NCBI GenBank assembly: GCA_903872075.1
Contig: CAIQJF010000082.1
Span: forward strand, 24,255-88,254
Source: an uncultured Caulobacteraceae bacterium
GTDB taxonomy: Bacteria; Pseudomonadota; Alphaproteobacteria; Caulobacterales; Caulobacteraceae
Direction of reading: 5' to 3'
Length of the DNA stretch: 64,000 nucleotides
The notes under the pieces are model-generated. The model was not told the DNA's origin. It searched no databases and was given only the letters and a program-made list of their open reading frames with translations. Position numbers and translations under genes: made by a program. Positions within the stretch are counted from its first letter, which is position 1. Each line of letters starts with the position of its first letter. Positions 1 to 9,357 of the stretch are shown piece after piece.

Positions 1-551
1 GGGAGGGTGTCGCGGTCGAATTCGGCCCCGCCCAGCGGGCCGGTCGGTCCCTTGTCGTCTCCGGTCGGGAGCTTCACGCCCAGGCTCAAGCCCGTGGACA
101 TGTCCTTCGCCAGACCGGTGTAGACCGCGGTCAGTTGCGCATCGCCGAGGCCGGTCTCGCGGGCCCGGTAAACGCTCCCTTCCGGCCCGGCCACGCCGCC
201 ATCGTCGGTCGAGACAAACGTGCGGTCATAGATCGGCACTTCGGCCATGATCGTCCATTTGTGGTTGATCATGTACTGGCCGCCGAAGGTGTAGAAATGG
301 GTTTCGATGGACTTGTCGGGATTGTCGGCCGCCGCCGCGGCGTGGCCGCCCTCGCGGTTCCGGGTCTGGTCCATGTAGCTGTAGCGGAACCAGGCGGAGA
401 AGCCGGTCGGGGAGTCGGGCGGCATCAGGGCGCCGCCGCCGATATCGAAGATGCCGCAGCCGCAGGCGCAGGCCCGGGCGGCGGTGGGCGCGAGGGCCGC
501 GAGGCCGAGGGTTAGGGCGGCCGCTGAGGCGGCATAGGTCAGAAAACGCAT
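1..551 (-). CDS. Outer-membrane/porin-like exported protein, 3' end cut by window
   Basis: The reading frame starts at an ATG at 551 and runs open off the left edge, so the C-terminus is missing. The first ~27 residues form a signal peptide (MRFLTYAASAAALTLGLAAL, ending near AARA). A Cys-rich CACGCGIF segment follows, then alternating hydrophobic/polar stretches (FSAWFRYSYMDQ, FYTFGGQYMI, WTIMAEVPIYD, LSLGVKLPTGD) typical of outer-membrane beta strands. The pattern resembles the transporter/porin-like proteins seen beside DUF2946 and copper genes; the exact family cannot be fixed. It follows the DUF2946 gene on the same strand after ~96 bp, so co-transcription is likely. No other function is claimed. 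Confidence 0.7.
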   Translation of the reverse strand, partial: MRFLTYAASAAALTLGLAALAPTAARACACGCGIFDIGGGALMPPDSPTGFSAWFRYSYMDQTRNREGGHAAAAADNPDKSIETHFYTFGGQYMINHKWTIMAEVPIYDRTFVSTDDGGVAGPEGSVYRARETGLGDAQLTAVYTGLAKDMSTGLSLGVKLPTGDDKGPTGPLGGAEFDRDTL

Positions 552-647
552 GGGAAATGTCCGGACTGATCGCGCCGCCGCGGCCGGTGTGTCCGGCGCG
601 TGCGACGCTCTGGGCCCGCGCGTGGGACGCGTGGGCGGCGGGGATGA

Positions 648-1031
648 TCAGACGGAGGGCGGCGGGCCCTGAGACGGCGGCGGCGGTGCGGCGAGGCCGC
701 GTCCGGGCGCCAGATCGGCGATGGCCAGCGACGCGACGGGGGCCGGTGCGTGCGCCGCGGAGGAGACGGCCGCCACGGGCGGCGGCGCTGAGGCCACACC
801 GTGACCTGCGAAGGCGCAGGCCCCGTCGGCGTGGGAGGTTTTGATCGGCGCCTTGGCGGGCGATGGAACCGTCAATGGGCCGTGACCGGTGCAGATCACG
901 ATCGCGGGGCCGGCCGGCCGGGCCGTGAGCATGAAGCCCGGCGGCGTCAGGACGTGCAGGATCAGGGCCAGGAGCGCCATAAGCGCGCCAGGACCTTGGC
1001 CGTGTCTCATCGCTGACGCCGTGCGTCTCAT
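648..1031 (-). CDS. DUF2946-like small exported/membrane protein
   Basis: This encodes 127 residues with one hydrophobic N-terminal segment (ALMALLALILHVLTPPGFML), then IVICTGHGP and a downstream ACAFAGH patch. The CTG...CxFC/A pattern after an N-terminal helix is the layout of DUF2946 proteins, often found in metal (copper) gene neighbourhoods. The C-terminus is Pro/Ala-rich. An internal ATG at 1010 is an equally possible start; neither has a good ribosome-binding site. It lies upstream of the outer-membrane protein at 551-1 on the same strand. Function is unknown; family membership is inferred from the motif pattern. Confidence 0.6.
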   Translation of the reverse strand: MRRTASAMRHGQGPGALMALLALILHVLTPPGFMLTARPAGPAIVICTGHGPLTVPSPAKAPIKTSHADGACAFAGHGVASAPPPVAAVSSAAHAPAPVASLAIADLAPGRGLAAPPPPSQGPPPSV

Positions 1032-1207
1032 GCGGCGCTTCTAGACACGGCGATCGGCGCCCGCAATCCAGGCGCGGGGACCGGGCTTCGAAATCCGGAC
1101 CACGCTACATGTTTGGGGTGGAATCCCGCTGGACGCCCGACCGCCGCCACGTCATCATTCGCGCCGACGCCGCCGACACCAGAGCGGCGCGGGGAGGACA
1201 CAGCACC

Positions 1208-1684
1208 ATGACCACGGCCGTCAGGCCCATGCCGCCGGAATCTGAGATCCGCGCCATCGTGGGACATCAGTTCCCCGGCGGGATCTACACCGTCGCCCAC
1301 TGGGAAAATTTCCTGCTCACCGAATGCACCGGCGCAGACCTGCTGCCGGACGGCATGGTCCACCCGGTGGTGCTGTTCCACATGCCGATCCTCGGCAGCC
1401 GCACCACCATCGGCGAGATGTTCGCCTTGGGTCAGGCCGAGTCGGATTATTCCATCGGCATCGAAAGCTACGACTGGGAGATGTTCCATCCCCTTCGCGA
1501 GGAGGTCGCCTACCAGATCGGCGGCAAGGTTGTCGCCGCCGAGCGCCGCGCCCGTCCTGATGGCCGGCCGTTCGACCGCATCCAGTTCCAGTTCACCGTG
1601 ACCCAGCCCGACGGCGTCCTCGCCGCCCGCACTACCATCACCTGGCACTACAACCGCCAGGCCAACCGGGGGATGAAGTCATGA
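1208..1684 (+). CDS. MaoC N-terminal-like hot-dog dehydratase subunit (FAS1-like)
   Basis: This 158-residue hot-dog-fold protein resembles the N-terminal half of bipartite MaoC dehydratases. The start at 1208 is chosen over an upstream in-frame ATG at 1109 because a GGAGGA sits about 10 bases before it (1193-1198). Its stop overlaps the next gene start by four bases (ATGA, 1681-1684), and the next product is a second MaoC-like protein carrying the catalytic-type segment. The two probably form a heteromeric enoyl-CoA hydratase, as in two-subunit MaoC hydratases. The acyl-CoA substrate cannot be read from the sequence. Confidence 0.75.
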   Translation: MTTAVRPMPPESEIRAIVGHQFPGGIYTVAHWENFLLTECTGADLLPDGMVHPVVLFHMPILGSRTTIGEMFALGQAESDYSIGIESYDWEMFHPLREEVAYQIGGKVVAAERRARPDGRPFDRIQFQFTVTQPDGVLAARTTITWHYNRQANRGMKS

Positions 1685-2088
1685 GCGTCAAGGCCGGCGA
1701 TCCCATTCCCGAATGGCTGATGGAGAGCGTGCGTCCCGAGCGCATGCGGACCATGGCCGCCATCCTGCGCGATCCCAATCCCGTCCACTGGGACCGGTCC
1801 AGCTGCGACGCCCTGGGCTACGGCAAGCGCACCATCAACCAGGGGCCGCTGGGCCTCAGCTATATGGTCAATATGCTGCATGCCTGGGCCGGACCGGGGT
1901 CGATCAAGCGTCTCGTCATGACCTTCCCGAAGGTCGTCCTGGACGAGGACCGCATCCACGCCCGCGGAACCATCACGGCCGTGCGCGAGGAAGACGGCGT
2001 GCGACTGGCCGACTGTGACATCTGGCTGGAGCGCGAGCCGGGCGACCGGCCTCTGGTCGGAACCGCCACCGTCGTTCTGCCCGCATGA
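1681..2088 (+). CDS. MaoC-family hydratase subunit
   Basis: This encodes 135 residues of a MaoC/hot-dog protein. The RDPNPVHWD segment near residue 30 matches the hydratase motif (D..P.H.D) that supplies the catalytic Asp/His in R-specific enoyl-CoA hydratases. It overlaps the preceding MaoC-like gene and the following reductase gene by four bases each, so the three are translationally coupled. It likely pairs with the upstream subunit to hydrate an enoyl-CoA. Length matches a single hot-dog domain. Confidence 0.8.
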   Translation: MSVKAGDPIPEWLMESVRPERMRTMAAILRDPNPVHWDRSSCDALGYGKRTINQGPLGLSYMVNMLHAWAGPGSIKRLVMTFPKVVLDEDRIHARGTITAVREEDGVRLADCDIWLEREPGDRPLVGTATVVLPA

Positions 2089-3137
2089 GCGGAGCCAACC
2101 TGGTCAACGCCGTGAACCGGCGTATGGCCCTGCGCGCCTATCCGGACGGCATGCCACGTCCGGAAGACTTCGAGGTGCTGGAGGGGCCGATCCCGGATAT
2201 CGGCGAAGGCGAGGTGCTCGGCCGGGCGGTCTATCTCACGGTCGATCCCTATATCCGGGTGCACATCAGTCCCTCGATGTCGGTGGGCTATGCGCCCACA
2301 ACGCCGCTGGGCGCGGCGATCCCGGGCGAGGCCGTGCTGCAGGTGGTCCGCTCCCGTCATCCGGGCTTCGCCGAGGGCGACTACGTGGCGGGATTCGGCG
2401 GCTGGCAGGACTACTGCGCCCTGCCGGGCGACAGTCTTCGCAAGGTCGATGTCGGTCTCGCGCCGCTCTCGGCCCATCTGGGATCGCTAGGCATGCCGGG
2501 CCTGACAGCCTACGCCGGCATGACGCAGTTGGCGGAGGCGAAGGCCGGACAGACCGTGTTCGTCTCCGCCGCTCTTGGTGGTGTTGGCGCGGTGGCCGGA
2601 CAGCTGGCTCGCATCCAGGGCTGCCGGGTGGTGGGGGTGTCGTCCTCGGCGGAGAAATGCGCCTGGGCGGTGAAGGAGCTCGGCTACGACGCCTGCCTCG
2701 ACCGCACGTCGGCGGATTTCGCTGATCAGGTGGCCGCCGTCTGCCCGGACGGGATCGACGTCAATTTCGAGAACGCCGGCGGCGATGTCTTCTGGGCGGC
2801 GTTCAACAACATGAAGGCCTACGGCCGGGTGATCGTCTGTGGCCTGATCAGCGGCTACAACAATGACGCTCCGCCGCCCGGGCCGGACCTGACCCCGCAC
2901 CTGCTGCGCTACATCGCGCTCAAGCGCGTGGTGATGAAGGGCCTGATGGTCGCCGACTTCTGGCATCTGAGGCCGCAGTTCCTCGAGGAGGTCGGCGGCA
3001 TGATCCGCGATGGCCGCTTCCGCTCGAAGGAATATGTGGTCGAGGGGATCGAGAATGCCGGGAACGCCCTGATCGACATGCTCGAAGGGCGCAATTTCGG
3101 GAAGACCGTGGTGCGGATCGCCGACGATCCGGCGTAG
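2085..3137 (+). CDS. Zinc-independent MDR-family NADP-dependent oxidoreductase (CurA/PTGR-like)
   Basis: This encodes 350 residues with the medium-chain dehydrogenase layout: an N-terminal GroES-like domain (YLTVDPYIR, PGEAVLQV) and a Rossmann domain with VFVSAALGGVGAVAGQLARI as the nucleotide-binding glycine motif (~residues 165-185). Zinc ligands are absent, as in the CurA/prostaglandin-reductase/leukotriene-dehydrogenase group, which reduces alpha,beta-unsaturated carbonyls with NADPH. It is the last gene of the MaoC-MaoC-reductase operon, which fits reduction of an enoyl or enone intermediate. A strong hairpin follows at 3164-3191. The specific substrate is unknown. Confidence 0.85.
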   Translation: MSGANLVNAVNRRMALRAYPDGMPRPEDFEVLEGPIPDIGEGEVLGRAVYLTVDPYIRVHISPSMSVGYAPTTPLGAAIPGEAVLQVVRSRHPGFAEGDYVAGFGGWQDYCALPGDSLRKVDVGLAPLSAHLGSLGMPGLTAYAGMTQLAEAKAGQTVFVSAALGGVGAVAGQLARIQGCRVVGVSSSAEKCAWAVKELGYDACLDRTSADFADQVAAVCPDGIDVNFENAGGDVFWAAFNNMKAYGRVIVCGLISGYNNDAPPPGPDLTPHLLRYIALKRVVMKGLMVADFWHLRPQFLEEVGGMIRDGRFRSKEYVVEGIENAGNALIDMLEGRNFGKTVVRIADDPA

Positions 3138-3163
3138 AAACCCTGATCTCGATGGCAGACAAC

Positions 3164-3191
3164 CGGCCGGAGGGGTGATCCCCTCCGGCCG
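3164..3191. terminator. Bidirectional hairpin between convergent genes
   Basis: A perfect 12-bp inverted repeat, CGGCCGGAGGGG / CCCCTCCGGCCG, with a TGAT loop. It sits in the 66-bp gap between the reductase stop (3137) and the TonB-receptor stop (3204), which converge on it. There is no clear T tract on either side, so intrinsic termination is inferred from stem stability and position. Confidence 0.75.
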
Positions 3192-3203
3192 CCGTCGTAC
3201 TGC

Positions 3204-6200
3204 TTAGAACTTGTACTTCAGGCCGAATTCGATCGACCACTGGGTGGCGATCGGGTCGACCGTCGGCGTCGCCAGGGTGGCGGCGTTCACGGTGGTGTAG
3301 CTGTAGAGGTAGCTGGCGCACACCGCGCTGGCAGAGCCGGACGCCACGCCGTTGCCGTCGGCGCACTGGGCGTTGACGACCACGCCGCCGGCCCGGGCGT
3401 TGGTGTATTCCTTCACCACGCCCCAGTTCTTGTTCAGCAGGTTGCCGAGGTTGGCGAAGTCGATGGTGAACATCAGCTCATGGCCCTTGATCGGCGAGGC
3501 GATCTCCTGGGCGTACTGGAAGTCGATCCGGTTGATCGAGGGGTTGGTGCCGAAGCCCTTGGGCACGACCTTGCCGAAGGGCAGGTGGAACTGGTTCGCC
3601 ACCGCCTTGAACTGGTCAAGGGCCGTCTGGTTGGCGAAGAACACGGTGGTCGCGCCGGAGGTGAACTTCAGCGGGTTGACCGAGTCGGGGCTGGCGAGGT
3701 TCGGGATGTAGGCCAGCTGGTCGTCACGGAACACGCCGAACGACGGGCTGCGTGAGCCTCCGGCGTTGGCCGGGTCGGTCATCAGGAAGTTGATCGGCCG
3801 GCCGCTGTGCGATTCCAGGAACAGGGTGAAGTGCGAGGCGAAGCCTTTCACCAGTTCCATCTTGTAGCTCACGTCCAGCTTCCAGCTGTCACGGATCCGG
3901 TTGCCGGAACGGCCGAGGACCGAGGCGTTGGGATCGAGGTAAGAGGTCTGGTCGGCGTAGTAGTTGCCGCTGGCGCTGTTGCCGCCCTCGGTGGTGCCGA
4001 ACTCGGAGATGCCGCCATAGGTCTCGGCGTCCTGGTAGGTGTAGCTGAGCAGGGCGTCGAGGCCGTGCCAGCGCTTGCCCACCGAGAAGGCCACCGTGGC
4101 CGCCCAGTTCTGCACGCCCGGGTTATAGGCCTGGATGTCGCCGAAGCTGCCGAGGTTCGTCAGGTCGGGATTCGACGCCACCGGCAGGCCGAGGGTCGCG
4201 CGGGTCGCGGCCGGCAGGTTGAGGCCATCATAACGGATGCGGCCGTCAGGGGTGAGCTGCTGCACGCCGTTGATGGTCAGCGGCCGGGCCCGGATGTCGC
4301 GGAAGGCGACGTTGGTGTCGGAGACCGTGTAGACGCCGTCGATTCCCCAGTCGAAGCCGAACTTGGTGGTCCGGAACGAGATGTTGGCCTTCCAGTCGGC
4401 CGGCATCTTGAAGTTCGGGGCCAGGGAGTTGGTCCAGGTCAGGCGCTGGGCCGTGCTGGGCGACTGGATCAGGCTGTTCACCGTCGAGGACGGCGTCGAA
4501 ATGAAGCTCGGGTCGCTGAGATTCAGGTTCAGCAGGGCCGCGCCGGTGACCGGATCGATATTGGAGCTGGAGGCGCGGTCGAAGAAGGTGCCGTTGGCCT
4601 GACGCACAACCTGGAAGCTGTTGGTCAACGCCCCGGTCTGGGCGCCGTAGCTGTTGCCGATGAACACGTCCGGCACGCCACCGGACACCCGGCCCACGCC
4701 GCCGGACAGTTCATAGGCGCCGGTGCGGTACTTGGCGGAGAAGCGCGGCATCAGCACGATCTGGCCGTCGTAGTTCTTGTCGTTCAGGAAGCCGTAGCGC
4801 GTGGCGAAATTGGCGTTCAGGGTCGGGTGCGTCTGCTGGATGTAGTAGTCGGCGCGCAGGCCGTAGTTGACGGTCAGGTTCTCATTGATCCGCCAGGTGT
4901 CCTGCGCCAGCAGGGTGTGGGTCTGGTAGTCGAACACCTCGGCCGCGTCGCGGACATTGCCGTCCAGGGAGCCGCCGTAGGACAGGGAGTTGGCCTTGCC
5001 GGCGGCGAAGTCGGCCTGGGAGTCGAAGTAGTAGACGCCGTGGGCGGCCTGCACGAACAGGTCGTAGACGTCGATGCCCTTGAATTGATAGCCGAACTTC
5101 ACGTCGTGGTTTTCATTGACGTGATAGTAGCCGATCAGTTCGCCGGAGTAGTCCTTGGTGCGCAGCTCATTGGCCTGCCGGAACTGGTCAGGTCCGAAAT
5201 TGATCGAGGGCACGCCGCTGGAGCAGGAGGTGGTGCTGCCCGCGTCGGTCACGTCGGTGCAGACGGTGACCGCCGCGAAACCCTGGCCTTCCGGCGGCAG
5301 CTGGCCGCGGGTGTAGGCCCGATAGGAGAAGCGCGCCTCGGTGGAGAAGTCGGTGTTCCACCGGGAGTTCAACTGCAGGGAGTAGTTGTCCTCGCTCTCA
5401 GGCTGAACGTACCAGTTGGAATCCAGGCTGATGTTGGTTGTGCTCGGGCTGCGCTTCCAGACCGAGCTGAACGCGTGGCGGTAGGTGGCGGTCAGGCGGT
5501 TGTGGTCGTCGATGTTCCAGTCGAACTTGACCGAATATTTCTCGTCCTTGATCGGCTTGACCAGACTGTCCGTGCCGGGGGTCAGGCTCTTGGAGGCCGC
5601 GTAGTTGCTCCACTTGGCAAGCACGCCATCGATGTCGGCCTGGGTGGCGTTGGCGTTGGCCGAGCCGGGGATCTTGTTGAACACGGTGCCGAAGCCGGAG
5701 CCGGCCGGTCCGACGGTGGTCAGGTCGTTGCTCTCGAAATTCTCGTAGGAGACGGCGAAGAAGAGGCGATTCTTGATGATCGGGCCGGAGAGGAAGCCGC
5801 CGTAGTTCTTCTCGTGAACGTAGTTGGTGATCGTCCGGTAGCCGGTCAGGGGGGCGTTGCGGATGTCATTGCCTGTGAAGCCGGTGATCGGCACCTTATC
5901 GCCGACCAGATCGCCGCTGCGCTGGAAATCGAACAGGGTGCCGTGGAAGGTGTTGCCGCCGGACTTGAGGATCAGGTTCAGGGCGCCGCCGGTGAAGTCG
6001 CCTTCCTCCACGTCGAAGGGCACGGCCTGGATGGAGGCTTCTTCGATCGCTTCCAGCGACACCGGACCGCGGTTGGTGGACAGACCGCCGGTGTTCAGGC
6101 CGAAGTCGTCCTGCGAGCGCACGCCGTCGATGGTGATCCGGTTGCGGCGGGGCGAGGAGCCGGCAATGTAGAGGCCGCCCGACGGACCTGTGCTGCGGTT

Positions 6201-6728
6201 GATCAGGTCCAGGTTGGCCAGGGGGTCGCGGCGGCCGACGTCGCGGATGTCGCGTTTGACGGACACAACCTCGTCGATCTGGGCGCTCTGCAGGGTCACG
6301 CGCGAGCCGACGTTGGCCAGCTGGCTGGTGGTCTGTTTCTTCGCGGCGGTGACAACGACCTCGGAGACCTCATTGGTCGGGACCAGCGCCAGTCTGACGC
6401 GGCGCACGTCGGCCACGTTCAGATGCAGGTCGTCGATGGTCTGGTCCGCGTAGCCGCTCTTGGAGGCGGTCACCCGATACGGGCCGCCGACCCGCAGACC
6501 GCGAAGGTCGAAGACGCCGTTCGCGTCGGCGACCGCATGGCTTTGGGTGCCGCTGGGAACGTGGGTGACCGTGATGGTGGCGCCGCCCACCGGCGCGCCT
6601 TTGTCATCGACGGCCACGCCGCCGACAGCTGCGGTCGTCTGCTGGGCATGGGCCGCAGGGGTGGCCATCGCCAGGGCGAGCACGCTCAGCGCGGCGCCCA
6701 TCGCCATACGGCTTTGGAAGCTTGTCAT
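3204..6728 (-). CDS. TonB-dependent receptor with N-terminal carboxypeptidase-regulatory domain (Oar-like)
   Basis: This encodes 1174 residues from the ATG at 6728, preceded by GGGGATAAT; an upstream in-frame ATG at 6791 would place junk before the signal peptide. The order is: signal peptide ending AHAQ; a carboxypeptidase-regulatory-like (Ig-like) domain at ~30-115 (VDDKGAPVGGATITVTH); a plug domain with RRNRITIDGVRSQDDFG; and a long beta-barrel ending in the aromatic-terminated IEFGLKYKF. This matches Oar/OmpA-like TonB-dependent transporters, outer-membrane importers energised by TonB-ExbBD. The substrate is unknown. The nearest divergent genes are a lipoprotein hydrolase and dgoKA. A strong convergent hairpin lies just past its stop. 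Confidence 0.9.
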   Translation of the reverse strand: MTSFQSRMAMGAALSVLALAMATPAAHAQQTTAAVGGVAVDDKGAPVGGATITVTHVPSGTQSHAVADANGVFDLRGLRVGGPYRVTASKSGYADQTIDDLHLNVADVRRVRLALVPTNEVSEVVVTAAKKQTTSQLANVGSRVTLQSAQIDEVVSVKRDIRDVGRRDPLANLDLINRSTGPSGGLYIAGSSPRRNRITIDGVRSQDDFGLNTGGLSTNRGPVSLEAIEEASIQAVPFDVEEGDFTGGALNLILKSGGNTFHGTLFDFQRSGDLVGDKVPITGFTGNDIRNAPLTGYRTITNYVHEKNYGGFLSGPIIKNRLFFAVSYENFESNDLTTVGPAGSGFGTVFNKIPGSANANATQADIDGVLAKWSNYAASKSLTPGTDSLVKPIKDEKYSVKFDWNIDDHNRLTATYRHAFSSVWKRSPSTTNISLDSNWYVQPESEDNYSLQLNSRWNTDFSTEARFSYRAYTRGQLPPEGQGFAAVTVCTDVTDAGSTTSCSSGVPSINFGPDQFRQANELRTKDYSGELIGYYHVNENHDVKFGYQFKGIDVYDLFVQAAHGVYYFDSQADFAAGKANSLSYGGSLDGNVRDAAEVFDYQTHTLLAQDTWRINENLTVNYGLRADYYIQQTHPTLNANFATRYGFLNDKNYDGQIVLMPRFSAKYRTGAYELSGGVGRVSGGVPDVFIGNSYGAQTGALTNSFQVVRQANGTFFDRASSSNIDPVTGAALLNLNLSDPSFISTPSSTVNSLIQSPSTAQRLTWTNSLAPNFKMPADWKANISFRTTKFGFDWGIDGVYTVSDTNVAFRDIRARPLTINGVQQLTPDGRIRYDGLNLPAATRATLGLPVASNPDLTNLGSFGDIQAYNPGVQNWAATVAFSVGKRWHGLDALLSYTYQDAETYGGISEFGTTEGGNSASGNYYADQTSYLDPNASVLGRSGNRIRDSWKLDVSYKMELVKGFASHFTLFLESHSGRPINFLMTDPANAGGSRSPSFGVFRDDQLAYIPNLASPDSVNPLKFTSGATTVFFANQTALDQFKAVANQFHLPFGKVVPKGFGTNPSINRIDFQYAQEIASPIKGHELMFTIDFANLGNLLNKNWGVVKEYTNARAGGVVVNAQCADGNGVASGSASAVCASYLYSYTTVNAATLATPTVDPIATQWSIEFGLKYKF

Positions 6729-6809
6729 ATTATCCCCGACTCTCTTGTTTGATTTTGTCCGCCAGCAATCACTGTTACGCGGCGTTTTCAATACTGTAAT
6801 GAATGATCG

Positions 6810-6827
6810 ACGAAGGTTTTATGACAG
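6810..6827 (-). promoter_or_regulatory. Possible half Pho-box upstream of the TonB receptor
   Basis: Read on the minus strand, CTGTCATAAAAC lies about 95 bases before the receptor start. CTGTCAT is the PhoB direct-repeat unit, and AAAA matches the usual spacer; the second unit (CCTTCGT) agrees at only four of seven positions. It is a weak candidate for phosphate control. Confidence 0.25.
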
Positions 6828-6884
6828 TTGCCGGATTATCCGGCGCGCTTCCGCCCCGGCGGGCGCCCTGCTAGTCTCCCCATC

Positions 6885-7835
6885 ATGTCCGTACCCGGTC
6901 GAACCGCCCTGCTTGCCGCCCTTGGTCTCGCCTGCGCCGCCCTCGCCGGCTGCGTGGGTTTCTCCAGCGATATTCCGTATTCGACCTTGGATACCCGCTA
7001 TGGCGGACCCCCATCGCAATGGTGGGACACATCCGACGGTCTGCGGGTCCGTTTCCGCGACGAGGGCCCGCGCGAGGCGCCTGTGCTGCTGATGATCCAC
7101 GGCTTCTCCGCCTCGCTGGAGGCCTGGGCGCCGTGGACCTCGCGGCTCTCGGGAGACTATCGGATCATCAGTCTGGACCTGCCCGGTCACGGCCTCACCC
7201 GTGCGCCGGCAAGCTGGAAGCCCTCGATCGACGCCTACGCCGACCTGGCCGATTCGCTTGCCGCCCATCTCGGCGTTACGCGTTATGTCGTGATCGGCAA
7301 CTCCATGGGCGGCGCGGCCGCCTGGGACGACGCCCTGCGTCACAAGGATCATGTCCGGGCCCTCGTGCTGGTCGACTCGGCGGGGTGGCCCGGGGCGCAC
7401 GGCGAGGGATCCCCTCTGTTCGCCGTCATGCGAGGGCCGGTGGGCCGGGCGGTGTTCGACCACATCGACACCCGGTCCATGGCCACCAGCGGACTGCGCC
7501 AGGCCTATGTCGACCCCGCCCTGGTGACGCCGGCTTTGATTGACCGTTATGTGGACTTCTCGCGCGCGCCTGGACATCGCGACACGCTGCTGCGCATCCG
7601 CTCCCGGCCGGCCGCGGCGATCACGGCCGCCAGCCTCGTCGCGATCACGGTTCCAACCCTGGTCATGCATGGCGAGGCCGACAGGCTCATCCCCCTTAGC
7701 GATGGCAAGGCCTTTGCGGGCGCCATTCCCGGCGCGAAGCTGATCACCTATCCGGGGGTTGGCCATGTTCCGATGGAACAGGCGCCCGACGCCTCCGCGG
7801 CGGACCTGCGCCTGTTCCTCGAGGCCCTGCCGTGA
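6885..7835 (+). CDS. Alpha/beta-hydrolase lipoprotein
   Basis: This encodes 316 residues. The N-terminus is a lipoprotein signal ending in LAGC (Cys23 would be lipidated), which favours the ATG at 6885 over the in-frame start at 6828. Alpha/beta-hydrolase signatures follow: oxyanion-hole HGFSAS at ~72, nucleophile elbow GNSMGG with Ser140, acid in HGEADRLIPL, and His in GVGHVPME. An envelope-anchored esterase or lactonase-type hydrolase is likely. Its stop overlaps dgoK by four bases (ATGA-type junction at 7832-7835). A role as a secreted sugar-lactone or ester hydrolase feeding the galactonate genes is a guess from context only. Confidence 0.8.
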   Translation: MSVPGRTALLAALGLACAALAGCVGFSSDIPYSTLDTRYGGPPSQWWDTSDGLRVRFRDEGPREAPVLLMIHGFSASLEAWAPWTSRLSGDYRIISLDLPGHGLTRAPASWKPSIDAYADLADSLAAHLGVTRYVVIGNSMGGAAAWDDALRHKDHVRALVLVDSAGWPGAHGEGSPLFAVMRGPVGRAVFDHIDTRSMATSGLRQAYVDPALVTPALIDRYVDFSRAPGHRDTLLRIRSRPAAAITAASLVAITVPTLVMHGEADRLIPLSDGKAFAGAIPGAKLITYPGVGHVPMEQAPDASAADLRLFLEALP

Positions 7836-8740
7836 GCGCCGCCGACGGGGTGCTTCTGGCCGATTGGGGGACCACGAACCTGCGGGCCTGGCGGCTGGAT
7901 CGCGTCGGCAAGGTGGCGGCGCGAGCTGACTTCGCTCTTGGGGTCGCCCGTCTGACTCCGGGCGAAGCCGCGGCCAGATTTGAATCGGAGGTCCGTCCGG
8001 CTCTCGCCGCCCAGGACTTGCCGGCCCTGCTATGCGGCATGATCGGCTCCACCCTGGGCTGGACCCTCGCGCCCTATGTCGACTGCCCGGCGTCTCTCGA
8101 GAGTCTGGCCGAGGGTCTCAGTTCGCCGGCGCCGGGCGTGCGCATCGTGCCCGGCCTGCGAGGTCCTGGCCTGATCGGGCCGGATGTGATGCGCGGCGAG
8201 GAAACTCAGATTCTGGGCTGGCTGGCGGCCGATCCGGCGCGGCTGTCGGGCGTACATACCCTCTGTCTTCCCGGCACCCACGCCAAATGGGTGCGGGTGG
8301 AAGAGGGCCGGCTCATCCGATTCGTCACCGCCATGACCGGAGAACTGTACGATCTGCTCGGCGCTCAGTCCGTGCTTCGGTTCGCCGGTCCGCCCGGACC
8401 CATCGACCTCGTGGCCTTTGACGCCGGGGTTGCGGCCGCGGCGGACGGCGGCGCTCTTGCCGCGCGGCTGTTCGGCCTGCGCGGTCTGACGCTGAACGGC
8501 GGCCTCGCCGCGGAGGCCGCCCCGTCCTGGTTGTCCGGCCTGCTGATCGGGGCGGAGATCGCCGCGCTGCAGCCGGGGTTCGCCACCCGGACCGGAGCCG
8601 CCGTCCATCTGATCGGCGCCACCCGGCTTTGCGGCCTCTACGCCCGGGCCCTGGCCGCCAAGGACGTTTCCTGCGAGATCGCCGATGGTGAGGAGGCTGT
8701 CCTGGCTGGCCTCACCCGAATCTGGAGCGCCATCGCATGA
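7832..8740 (+). CDS. dgoK: 2-dehydro-3-deoxygalactonokinase
   Basis: This encodes 302 residues of the DgoK family, which phosphorylates 2-dehydro-3-deoxy-D-galactonate with ATP in the De Ley-Doudoroff pathway. Visible signs are the N-terminal [12 protein letters not shown] phosphate-binding segment, the central [12 protein letters not shown], the LPGTHAKWV motif and the full family length. It overlaps the upstream hydrolase gene and the downstream aldolase gene (dgoA) by four bases each, so the order hydrolase-kinase-aldolase is one transcript. The dehydratase that makes its substrate (dgoD) is encoded separately at 41528-42664. Confidence 0.92.
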   Translation: MSAADGVLLADWGTTNLRAWRLDRVGKVAARADFALGVARLTPGEAAARFESEVRPALAAQDLPALLCGMIGSTLGWTLAPYVDCPASLESLAEGLSSPAPGVRIVPGLRGPGLIGPDVMRGEETQILGWLAADPARLSGVHTLCLPGTHAKWVRVEEGRLIRFVTAMTGELYDLLGAQSVLRFAGPPGPIDLVAFDAGVAAAADGGALAARLFGLRGLTLNGGLAAEAAPSWLSGLLIGAEIAALQPGFATRTGAAVHLIGATRLCGLYARALAAKDVSCEIADGEEAVLAGLTRIWSAIA

Positions 8741-9354
8741 CCCTCGCCGACGCCCTGGCTCTGCGGCCGCTCGTCGCCATCCTGCGTGGCGTGACGCCGG
8801 AGGAGGTGGTCGCCCATGGCGAGGCCCTTTGTGCGGCCGGGATCACCGCCATGGAGATCCCGCTGAACTCCCCCTCTCCGCTGGAGAGCATCGGTCGGGC
8901 CCGCGCCGCTCTCGCCGGCCGCATGGCCGTGGGCGCCGGAACGGTCCTCAGCGCCGCCGACGTCGAGGCGGTCGCGGCGGCCGGCGGCTGTTTCATGGTC
9001 TCGCCCAACACTGATCCGGCGGTGATCGCCCGGTCGATCGTCCTGGGTCTGGAGCCCCTCCCAGGCTTTGCGACCGCGACGGAAGCTTTCGCCGCCCTGG
9101 CGGCCGGCGCGCGACGGCTGAAGCTGTTTCCCGCCGCGACCTATGGGCCGGGTCATCTCAAGGCGCTCCGCGCGGTGCTGCCCCCCGAGGTCGAAATCTA
9201 TCCCGTGGGCGGGGTCGGACCGGCCCAGATGGGGGAATGGCGCGCGGCCGGCGCGGCCGGGTTTGGGCTGGGCTCCGAACTCTACCGCCCCGGTCAATCG
9301 CCGGAGACGACCGCTGACACCGCGCGACGCAGCGTTGCGGCTGTCGCCGCCTGA
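8737..9354 (+). CDS. dgoA: 2-dehydro-3-deoxy-6-phosphogalactonate aldolase
   Basis: This encodes 205 residues of a class I KDPG/KDPGal aldolase barrel. It shows PLVAILRG at the N-terminus, the Glu in [21 protein letters not shown], and the Schiff-base lysine in RRLKLFPAA. It splits 2-keto-3-deoxy-6-phosphogalactonate into pyruvate and glyceraldehyde-3-phosphate. It is fused in expression with dgoK through a four-base overlap, which is why the galactonate assignment is preferred over the KDPG aldolase Eda. The gene ends three bases before the convergent aldo/keto reductase stop, with no room for a terminator. Confidence 0.9.
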   Translation: MTLADALALRPLVAILRGVTPEEVVAHGEALCAAGITAMEIPLNSPSPLESIGRARAALAGRMAVGAGTVLSAADVEAVAAAGGCFMVSPNTDPAVIARSIVLGLEPLPGFATATEAFAALAAGARRLKLFPAATYGPGHLKALRAVLPPEVEIYPVGGVGPAQMGEWRAAGAAGFGLGSELYRPGQSPETTADTARRSVAAVAA

Positions 9355-9357
9355 GCC

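Noticed and set aside
3807..6752. Very long plus-strand open frame opposite the TonB receptor
   Set aside because: It is rich in Val, Gly, Ala and His without domains, has no RBS, and lies fully antisense to a strongly supported receptor; typical of GC-rich antisense frames.
6729..6884. CRISPR-like or riboswitch element in the receptor leader
   Set aside because: No repeat array or recognisable riboswitch core is visible; only an ordinary divergent promoter region.
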